Shown: positions 1 to 5,304 of the stretch, in pieces | Layout of the letters: each line of letters opens with the position of its first letter | Numbering within the stretch: the stretch's first letter is position 1 | Source of the DNA: an uncultured Eubacteriales bacterium | GTDB taxonomy: Bacteria; Bacillota_A; Clostridia; Saccharofermentanales; Saccharofermentanaceae | Direction: 5' to 3' | Assembly: GCA_900313405.1 (NCBI GenBank) | Contig: OMQY01000282.1 | Location: forward strand, 1 to 10,049 | DNA length: 10,049 bases | Position numbers and translations under genes: made by a program | The notes under the pieces: generated by a model | Told to the model about the DNA's origin: nothing | The model's database searches: none | The model's input: the letters and a program-made list of their open reading frames with translations, nothing else

Positions 1-20
1 ACCGCACACAAAGATGCGGT
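1..20. other. short inverted repeat at window edge
   Basis: ACCGCA (1-6) and TGCGGT (15-20) form a perfect 6-bp inverted repeat around an 8-nt loop. It lies about 45 nt downstream of the stop of the minus-strand pseudouridine synthase, so it could be the stem of that operon's terminator. The T-tract that would decide this lies beyond the left edge of the window. The 45 bases between it and the gene are AT-rich and hold nothing else I recognise. Confidence 0.3.
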
Positions 21-65
21 ACGGGTATACCGACTTTTAATTATATAAATTAATAAAGAACAAAG

Positions 66-749
66 TCAAGCAAATAGCGCCCAAGGTCCATCGTTCGGTA
101 TCGGCATGGTAAAAGCCATCTCTTCCCCCTTGGTCGGGTGCCTGAACGCCAGATAACACGACTGAAGACAGATATCTCCCTTATAAGATCCCGTGCCGTA
201 TCTCGCGTCGCCCAACAGCGGATGCCCGTTATAAGCCATCTGTGAACGTATCTGATGAGATCTTCCCGTCTCAAGTCTGACATTGACCAGACTCACGGTC
301 TTTCCGCCAAAACTGCTTGTGCCGGATACTTCGTAACTGAGCGAAGAGATCTTTGAATCCTTGTTTATCGGCTTGTCGCTTACCGTTGTAGTGTTCGCCC
401 CCTGATCTTTGGTACACCAGTTCTCATACCGTCCTGATCGAGGCTCTGGAATCCCCTCCGTTACTGCACGGTAAAGCTTCGTAACCTCTCTCTTACGGAT
501 CTGTTCACTGATCCTTGATGCCGCCTTTGAAGTCTTTGCGAAGACCATCACACCGGATACCGGCCGGTCAAGTCTGTGAACAAGACCCAGAAAGACATTA
601 CCCGGCTTGCCGTATGTGACCTTGATATATTCCTTCAGAGCAGTCAGCATATCGGGAGCGTCTGACCCGTCAGACTGCGACAACACTCCCGCCGGCTTTA
701 TGGCAACGATTATATGATTGTCCTCATATAGGATCTCGGGACGGATCAA
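66..749 (-). CDS. RluA-family pseudouridine synthase
   Basis: Predicted to isomerise uridine to pseudouridine in structured RNA, probably rRNA, in the cytoplasm. From the preferred start the protein has 227 residues. It opens with the typical ILYEDNHIIVAIKPAGVLSQ-type segment (residues 6-25). The family catalytic motif HRLDRPVSG is at 58-66, with D61 as the expected nucleophile, and GRSHQIRSQMA-type sequence follows near the C terminus. There is no N-terminal S4 domain, so it is the short RluA/RluC-like form without an RNA-binding extension. The open frame reaches a TTG at 776. I prefer the TTG at 749 because GAGGTGG (755-761) stands 5 nt upstream of it and the codon overlaps the methyltransferase stop as TTGA, a usual sign of translational coupling. 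It is the last gene of the lipoprotein-methyltransferase-synthase operon. The family is sure; which uridine it modifies cannot be read from sequence. Confidence 0.93.
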   Translation of the reverse strand: MIRPEILYEDNHIIVAIKPAGVLSQSDGSDAPDMLTALKEYIKVTYGKPGNVFLGLVHRLDRPVSGVMVFAKTSKAASRISEQIRKREVTKLYRAVTEGIPEPRSGRYENWCTKDQGANTTTVSDKPINKDSKISSLSYEVSGTSSFGGKTVSLVNVRLETGRSHQIRSQMAYNGHPLLGDARYGTGSYKGDICLQSCYLAFRHPTKGEEMAFTMPIPNDGPWALFA

Positions 750-1663
750 GGTGTCCACCTCGAGGTTGCTCCGCAAGGGAGCATTATGCCCATCTTACTG
801 ACGGGCAGTCCCAATTCTTCTGATACGACCTTGCCGCCGTGAGTCGGAGATAATGCCATCTCGATGGTGTTTCCCGCAGAAGAGGGTGACAATTCCGTAG
901 CATAGGAACTGAGCAGGAAAAAGAGCGGATCATCAGACATAAGGAGCGCACAACGCGATACAAACTCATATAGAGACTTGTCTATCTCCCAGAGTTCTCC
1001 CGTCGGTCCCCTTCCGTACTTGGGCGGATCCATTATGATGCCGTCATATTTACGTCCGCGGCGTATCTCGCGCTCAACGAAGCGACGGCAATCCTCGGCA
1101 ATGAACCTTACATAGCGGTCGGACAGTCCGGAAGCATTGATATTCTCTTTTGCTCTGGCGATCATGCCCTTTGATGCATCCACGTGAACAACCTCATCGG
1201 CACCGTGCGCCGCAAGAGCACAAGTAGCAGCGCCCGTATAAGCGAAAAGGTTCAATACTTTGATATCCTTACGTCCTCCGGCCTTTGCATCTTCAAGTAT
1301 CTTGCCGCAGAAGTCCCAGTTCGCTGCCTGTTCAGGGAACAGACCCGTATGCTTAAACGCTGTCGGTTCTATAATAAAAGTAAGCTTTTTACCCAGAGAG
1401 TCGTATCCGATCTTCCACTTATCGGGCATAGGCTTAAGTCTCGACCAGGATCCGCCTCCGGTGTTGCTGCGGTTATATATCGCATGAGGCGAAGGAAGAT
1501 CATCAAGACTTCGGATATCTTTCCCGTCAATCCGGCCGGCGATAGCAGGCCAGATCGCCTGCGGGTCGGGACGTCTGAGTATTACGTCTCCCCAACGCTC
1601 ATATTTCTCGCCGTCTCCGGCATACATGACTTCATAATCAGTCCAACTGTCAGCTCTAAACAT
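746..1663 (-). CDS. class I SAM-dependent methyltransferase, RlmI-like (COG1092 type)
   Basis: Predicted to transfer a methyl group from S-adenosylmethionine, most likely to an rRNA base. The 305-residue protein has an N-terminal part with ERWGDVILRRPDPQAIWP (residues 22-39), a segment I associate with this family. The Rossmann-fold motif I follows as VLNLFAYTGAAT (136-147), then an acidic ribose-binding position at D162, an E190-D191 pair, and the catalytic-type DPPKYGRGP at 212-220. DPPK-type motifs are usual in N- or C5-methyltransferases of the RlmI/RlmK group. It is shorter than E. coli RlmI (about 396 residues) and lacks a visible N-terminal PUA domain. The ATG at 1663 is 10 nt after the stop of the lipoprotein gene, with only a weak AGGCAG ribosome site, so translation may depend on coupling. 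Its stop overlaps the start of the pseudouridine synthase. Fold and cofactor are secure; the RNA target is inferred. Confidence 0.88.
   Translation of the reverse strand: MFRADSWTDYEVMYAGDGEKYERWGDVILRRPDPQAIWPAIAGRIDGKDIRSLDDLPSPHAIYNRSNTGGGSWSRLKPMPDKWKIGYDSLGKKLTFIIEPTAFKHTGLFPEQAANWDFCGKILEDAKAGGRKDIKVLNLFAYTGAATCALAAHGADEVVHVDASKGMIARAKENINASGLSDRYVRFIAEDCRRFVEREIRRGRKYDGIIMDPPKYGRGPTGELWEIDKSLYEFVSRCALLMSDDPLFFLLSSYATELSPSSAGNTIEMALSPTHGGKVVSEELGLPVSKMGIMLPCGATSRWTP
755..761 (-). promoter_or_regulatory. Shine-Dalgarno that fixes the pseudouridine synthase start
   Basis: Read on the minus strand, GAGGTGG is followed by five bases (ACACC) and then TTG at 749-747. This supports the internal TTG rather than the upstream in-frame TTG at 776, which has no comparable site. 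The Shine-Dalgarno lies inside the last codons of the methyltransferase gene. Confidence 0.6.
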
Positions 1664-1673
1664 ACTCTGCCTG

Positions 1674-2567
1674 TCAGTTCACCGTGATAGTCTGAGATGC
1701 TGCCAACGGAACACTTCCGATCATTAATGTAACCATATAACCTCCTGCCGTATAGCCGCCGGAAGGAGCCGGGAAATCACACATTATCGTTACTTCATTA
1801 TCTATCGAGATATCGATCGTCGCGACGACATTGCCGTTACTCTCGAGCTGTGCCGTAAACTCTCCGCTTACCGGCTCGGTAAAGTAGAACACATTCTGAA
1901 GAGATACGGGAGAACTGATACTCGATCCCATGAGAGGGTTACCCAAGATCGGATCGTACCAGTAGGATGAGATGTAGATATCACCGTACATTCCGGCAAT
2001 ATACTCTGAGTAGGCATCCGTAATGTTGATAGGATTGCCGTTCTCGTCAAGGAAACAGAGTTCTTCATAAGGTTCAAAGAACATCTCCTCTATCTCACTC
2101 ATATCCTTGAAGATCCATTCATCGTTCTCCTTGATTGCCTTGAGCCTGACTGTTACCTTCTCACTCTTGATATCATCTACTATCGCTTTATACTCATCCA
2201 TCGTAGCGATCTTCGTGAGATCATCGGAATATGCCTTATATCCCGAGAAGACAAATTCCACAGTTCCCTTCTCATCGTCATCATCATCGATCTCAACGTC
2301 TCCGAGCTTCACATCAGTCCCTGAAAAGGCATATTCCATCAGTTCGATCTGTTCTTCCGTCAACTCGGGAAACTCGACATCACGTGAGGAATTGTACTTG
2401 ATAGAGGCCTTAAGCTTATCGAAAAAGTTCTCCGTAACTTCTTCTGAATACTCGGTAAGCTCCTTCTGAGGATCCTCTTTCTTGAAACAACCGGAGAGGC
2501 CTGCCATAACAAGAGTCATCGCCAGCAATACGGTAACCCCTTTACAAAAAGAAGCGGAACGTTTCAT
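1674..2567 (-). CDS. putative lipoprotein with acidic N-terminal domain and beta-rich C-terminal domain
   Basis: A 297-residue secreted lipoprotein of unknown function. The signal peptide has a basic start (MKR), a hydrophobic core and lipobox LSGC with the lipidated cysteine at C27, so it should be anchored to the outer face of the membrane. Residues of about 30-165 form an acidic helical and beta domain ending in VRLKAIKENDEWIFKDM, a pattern like the NTF2-like (DUF4878/DUF5105-type) domains of clostridial lipoproteins. This family link is only an impression. Within it is a run of five Asp (DDDDD). Residues of about 185-297 look like an immunoglobulin-like or other beta sandwich, with alternating hydrophobic strands and a final SQTITVN strand. 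The start is supported by AAAGGAGG five bases before ATG. A promoter lies just upstream at 2597-2625. It appears to share its plan with the neighbouring large lipoprotein and is the first gene of an operon with two RNA-modification enzymes. Confidence 0.8.
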   Translation of the reverse strand: MKRSASFCKGVTVLLAMTLVMAGLSGCFKKEDPQKELTEYSEEVTENFFDKLKASIKYNSSRDVEFPELTEEQIELMEYAFSGTDVKLGDVEIDDDDDEKGTVEFVFSGYKAYSDDLTKIATMDEYKAIVDDIKSEKVTVRLKAIKENDEWIFKDMSEIEEMFFEPYEELCFLDENGNPINITDAYSEYIAGMYGDIYISSYWYDPILGNPLMGSSISSPVSLQNVFYFTEPVSGEFTAQLESNGNVVATIDISIDNEVTIMCDFPAPSGGYTAGGYMVTLMIGSVPLAASQTITVN

Positions 2568-2596
2568 ATGATCCTCCTTTAATCCTTATCTGTTAC

Positions 2597-2625
2597 ATAG
2601 TAAATGATAATCTTTTTTATAGCAA
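2597..2625 (-). promoter_or_regulatory. sigma-A type promoter for the small lipoprotein operon
   Basis: On the minus strand TTGCTA (2625-2620) and TACTAT (2602-2597) are separated by exactly 17 bp. Transcription would start near 2590, giving a leader of about 23 nt that contains the AAAGGAGG ribosome site. It lies just downstream of the terminator of the preceding gene, so this operon probably has its own promoter. Confidence 0.55.
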
Positions 2626-2651
2626 GTTAAAGCCTTATCATGATCTTTCAC

Positions 2652-2687
2652 AAAAAAGTTCTCCGGACCCAGAGGATCCGGAGAACT
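2652..2687 (-). terminator. intrinsic terminator of the large lipoprotein gene
   Basis: On the minus strand a perfect 11-bp GC-rich stem (2687-2677 with 2667-2657, AGTTCTCCGGA against TCCGGAGAACT) encloses a 9-nt loop and is followed by a run of six T (2657-2652). It begins 33 nt after the stop of the 2720-4429 gene. This is a textbook rho-independent terminator and separates the two lipoprotein transcription units. Confidence 0.92.
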
Positions 2688-2719
2688 GAAGTTAACGATC
2701 AAAGATCAGATGTCGATCA

Positions 2720-4429
2720 TTATTGAACGCCTGCCCACGCTACGAGGAGATAATTGTCAAGGTTTGAATTATCTGCAACGAGCAGGAAGTAATAACCGGG
2801 CTGGAGGCTGTTTACGTTAAGGTCGATATCATAGTACGCGCCGTCACTATAAACACTCGGGCTGATCGTAGCATCGTAGATAGGAGCCATTGAACCGAGG
2901 AAAGAATCATCATCGAATACTCTTACATCCTCAGAGAAGTAGTATGCATAGTAGATCGACTGAGAATAGTTCTCATCCTTGAGCAACAGTGAGAATGCAA
3001 CTATATCAGATGTTGTATAGAGACCGTCGCAGATCGTTCCCACGTTATAGTCCCACCAACCGTATCCGGTTGTCGTTCCGCCGGAAGAAATATCGCTTAT
3101 AAGAGCTCTGAAGTCGTCGCTGACGAACTCGTATCCGAGCTCGGTCGTATCGATAGTACCGGAACCGGGGTTAGGATTAGGGTTAGGATTTGTTCCGCCG
3201 GAAGATGTTACCTGAACGGAATCAGATGTCAGTACTGTATCATTATCGCTGTAGAATGTGATCGTATATGTACCGGTAGGAAGGAAACCGGAAGCATCAA
3301 GAGTTGCATTCTGTTCCGGACCATAGTAACCGTATCTGGAATATGAATCTACAGGGCTTGTGTATACAACAGAACCGTTGTACTGAACCGTGTAATAAAC
3401 GGGATAGTTGCCGCCGTCATCGAAGCTCAGATCGCAATCGATCTCCTGTGTATCATTATAGGTATGATCACCGGATGTGAACCACCAGTAAGTACTGAAT
3501 GATGTCTGATCAGCGGAAGTCTGAGTTACCGTACATGTATCTTCTGCAAGGAGATTATCTCCGGCATCGTAGAACTGGAAAGTATACTGACCTTCGGGAA
3601 GCTTGTTGTTATCAGGTGCAGTAAGACCGCTCTGCGACATCAGATCTGTTGTCCAGTATGCATCGGTGTTGCTGGGTGACAGTTCACTCTTGTAAACCTG
3701 AGTACCGTCAAGAAGAACGATATAGTAGACCTGTCTGTCTTCATTGGAAAGCTCATAAGCCTCTTCGGTGAGATAGAGCTGGCAATTGATGGAGTTTACG
3801 TTATTGTATGTGGAAACTCCGTCGGATGCGAACCAGAAGTATGTGTGATCTACATAATCAGCGAGCGAACCGAACGAGATTGCTTCGTCACCAACGAAGC
3901 AGTAAACATCCGAAAGGACGTCATCAAGATTTGTGATCAACCAAAAATCTTCTTCATCCTTCTCGAATTCGAATGTTGTCTCTACTTCGATCGTATCTTC
4001 ACACTCATCAATAGCATCAAGGAATGCATTGATATCTTCCATATTATCGTCATCCTCGGCAACTGCTTCGTAGTCGACCATTGTGAAAATAACGCTTACG
4101 GAAGCTTCATCGTCCTCAACCTCTACGGATCCATCGTCTACTTCGTATTCGATAGTCTCAAGGATAGCGTCATAAGCCTTGCCCTGATCGTCTCCGTAAT
4201 TAGAGAAATCGAGAGTGGTCTTATACGTGTCACGCATATCATCATAGTCCTCAGAACAAAGATCAAGTATCTCGTCCGGGTCGTTATAGAGCAGCGCCTC
4301 TGAGAACTCTTCTGCAGCACTGACAACGGCTTTCTCAGTCTTGTTCGACTTCTTGCTACAGCCGGCAACCGAAAGAATCATTGCAGATGCTGTAACGAGA
4401 GCCACAACCTTCTTTGATGACCTCTTCAT
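2720..4429 (-). CDS. large putative lipoprotein with tandem beta-type repeats
   Basis: A 569-residue secreted lipoprotein of unknown function. The signal peptide ends in lipobox VAGC with C24 as the lipidated residue, followed by a Ser/Lys/Asn tether. Residues of about 35-180 form a very acidic domain with many Asp/Glu and the closing pattern FEFEKDEEDFWLITNLDDVL, reminiscent of NTF2-like lipoprotein domains. Two homologous repeats follow. The first (about 192-305) starts HTYFWFASDGVSTYNN and contains VYYIVLLDGTQVYKSEL. The second (about 311-407) starts STYWWFTSGDHTYND and contains VYYTVQYNGSVVYTSPV. Each ends in a PxGxYTxxFYDxxD-like strand. A NPNPNPNPGSG linker (about 411-424) leads to a C-terminal domain rich in Tyr and Asp (425-569). 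ATG at 4429 has AAGGAGG seven bases upstream. It is monocistronic and divergent from the two-component system, which may regulate it. Secretion and anchoring are well supported; ligand or enzyme activity is not visible. Confidence 0.82.
   Translation of the reverse strand: MKRSSKKVVALVTASAMILSVAGCSKKSNKTEKAVVSAAEEFSEALLYNDPDEILDLCSEDYDDMRDTYKTTLDFSNYGDDQGKAYDAILETIEYEVDDGSVEVEDDEASVSVIFTMVDYEAVAEDDDNMEDINAFLDAIDECEDTIEVETTFEFEKDEEDFWLITNLDDVLSDVYCFVGDEAISFGSLADYVDHTYFWFASDGVSTYNNVNSINCQLYLTEEAYELSNEDRQVYYIVLLDGTQVYKSELSPSNTDAYWTTDLMSQSGLTAPDNNKLPEGQYTFQFYDAGDNLLAEDTCTVTQTSADQTSFSTYWWFTSGDHTYNDTQEIDCDLSFDDGGNYPVYYTVQYNGSVVYTSPVDSYSRYGYYGPEQNATLDASGFLPTGTYTITFYSDNDTVLTSDSVQVTSSGGTNPNPNPNPGSGTIDTTELGYEFVSDDFRALISDISSGGTTTGYGWWDYNVGTICDGLYTTSDIVAFSLLLKDENYSQSIYYAYYFSEDVRVFDDDSFLGSMAPIYDATISPSVYSDGAYYDIDLNVNSLQPGYYFLLVADNSNLDNYLLVAWAGVQ
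3168..3191. repeat. 12-bp tandem repeat coding the Asn-Pro linker
   Basis: Two 12-bp units (3168-3179 and 3180-3191) differ only in the last base. On the minus strand they encode alternating Asn and Pro in the linker of the large lipoprotein. Such short coding repeats can change in number by slippage and alter the length of the spacer between the repeat region and the C-terminal domain. Confidence 0.7.
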
Positions 4430-4445
4430 AAAATATCCTCCTTAT

Positions 4446-4462
4446 CATCATTATGCATGATG
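4446..4462. other. inverted repeat in the leader of the large lipoprotein mRNA
   Basis: CATCAT (4446-4451) and ATGATG (4457-4462) form a 6-bp inverted repeat around five bases. It sits in the predicted 5' leader of the minus-strand gene, a few bases before its ribosome site (4436-4442). The stem is AT-rich and weak, so any role in RNA is uncertain. Confidence 0.3.
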
Positions 4463-4476
4463 GTTCATTATGTTTG

Positions 4477-4505
4477 ACTATACTACCAAAGTCGAAAATT
4501 AGCAA
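4477..4505 (-). promoter_or_regulatory. sigma-A type promoter for the large lipoprotein gene
   Basis: On the minus strand TTGCTA (4505-4500) and TATAGT (4482-4477) are spaced by 17 bp. Start of transcription is predicted near 4470, giving a leader of about 40 nt. The -35 hexamer lies inside the 8-bp tandem repeat at 4496-4511, so a protein bound to that repeat would meet RNA polymerase here. The -35 sequence is identical to that of the small lipoprotein operon. Confidence 0.55.
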
Positions 4506-4527
4506 ATTAGCTTTCTAATTGTCAATT
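4496..4527. promoter_or_regulatory. candidate operator: direct and inverted repeats in divergent intergenic region
   Basis: AAATTAGC occurs twice in direct tandem (4496-4503, 4504-4511). The second copy also forms a perfect inverted repeat AATTAG-CTTT-CTAATT (4505-4520), followed at once by AATTG-T-CAATT (4517-4527). OmpR-family regulators usually bind paired direct repeats, and this array lies between the lipoprotein -35 region and the promoter of the response regulator gene. Binding is inferred; AT-rich intergenic DNA can produce such patterns by chance. Confidence 0.4.
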
Positions 4528-4537
4528 AATTTTTCGA

Positions 4538-4567
4538 TTGTAAATATCACGCTTTTAATTATATAAT
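4538..4567 (+). promoter_or_regulatory. promoter of the two-component operon
   Basis: A perfect -10 hexamer TATAAT (4562-4567) is preceded at 18 bp by TTGTAA (4538-4543), a partial match to the -35 consensus. Transcription would start near 4574, giving a leader of about 42 nt with AGGAG at 4601-4605. Confidence 0.5.
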
Positions 4568-4615
4568 AATCCTGATTGGCTTTATGCTGAGAATACTGAC
4601 AGGAGATGAATCAGG

Positions 4616-5302
4616 ATGTCAACTTCACCGCATATTCTTATTTGTGACGACGATCCGATAGTGCACGAATCACTTGCACTTTATATGGACAGTGAACACT
4701 TCACGCATTCAGACGCCTATGACGGACGTGAAGCTCTTAATATGGCTGCCGAGCTTAAGCCCGACCTCATTCTTCTTGATGTTATGATGCCTGAGATGTC
4801 AGGCCTCGATGTATGCAAAGAACTTCGCAAGACCATAACGACACCTATAATCATCCTTACAGCCAAGGGTGAGGAGATCGACAGAGTATTAGGTCTCGAA
4901 CTCGGTGCCGATGACTACATAGTTAAGCCTTTCTCCTCCAGAGAAGTTATTGCCAGGATCAAGGCCGTTCTGCGAAGGACTGCCGAAGCCGGTGAACCTT
5001 CATCAATCCTCAGATTCGAAGATCTCGAGATCAATCTTGATAATTATTCCGTTAAGGTCAAGGGCGAGAACATCCCCTGCACACCTAAGGAAGTTGAGAT
5101 ACTCCATCTCCTCGCTTCTCATGCCGGTCAGGTTATGGGAAGAGATCAGATCCTCCAGCTCGTCTGGGGTTATGATTATCAGGGAGATCCACGTACAGTA
5201 GACACGCACATTAAGAGAATCAGACAGAAAGTCTATCTCGACGGTGCCCCCTGGAGCATTCAGACAGTATACAGCGTCGGATATAAGTTCGAGGTCAGCT
5301 GA
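4616..5302 (+). CDS. OmpR/PhoB-family response regulator
   Basis: A cytoplasmic DNA-binding transcription regulator activated by phosphorylation, 228 residues, the usual family length. The receiver domain (about 6-120) shows the acidic pocket D11-D12, phospho-acceptor D55 in LILLDVMMPEMSG, switch residue T82 and K104 in the VKPF motif. The C-terminal winged helix (about 132-226) carries LTPKE-like CTPKEVEILHLLA, the recognition-helix region RTVDTHIKRIRQKV and the closing VYSVGYKFE wing. All key phosphorylation residues are present, so it should be functional. The ATG at 4616 has CAGG directly before it and AGGAG at 4601-4605, a rather long spacing. The kinase gene begins two bases after the stop, so the two are a cognate pair. 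Its regulon is unknown; the divergent lipoprotein gene and its own operon are the nearest candidate targets. Confidence 0.96.
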   Translation: MSTSPHILICDDDPIVHESLALYMDSEHFTHSDAYDGREALNMAAELKPDLILLDVMMPEMSGLDVCKELRKTITTPIIILTAKGEEIDRVLGLELGADDYIVKPFSSREVIARIKAVLRRTAEAGEPSSILRFEDLEINLDNYSVKVKGENIPCTPKEVEILHLLASHAGQVMGRDQILQLVWGYDYQGDPRTVDTHIKRIRQKVYLDGAPWSIQTVYSVGYKFEVS

Positions 5303-5304
5303 CC

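Noticed and set aside
1184..1687. 167-residue plus-strand frame opposite the methyltransferase gene
   Set aside because: The minus-strand frame carries the full SAM-binding and DPPK motifs; this frame is a Ser/Arg-rich shadow.
3168..3191. TTAGGG-like units on the plus strand resembling telomere repeats
   Set aside because: They are just two 12-bp units inside a coding gene and encode the Asn-Pro linker on the minus strand.
3845..4303. 152-residue plus-strand frame within the large lipoprotein gene
   Set aside because: Opposite an Asp/Glu-rich coding segment; its Ile/Val-rich sequence is the expected complement of those codons, not a membrane protein.
4430..4615. Possible riboswitch or small RNA in the divergent intergenic region
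   Set aside because: Both predicted leaders are only about 40 nt, with weak AT-rich pairings; too short for a known riboswitch class.
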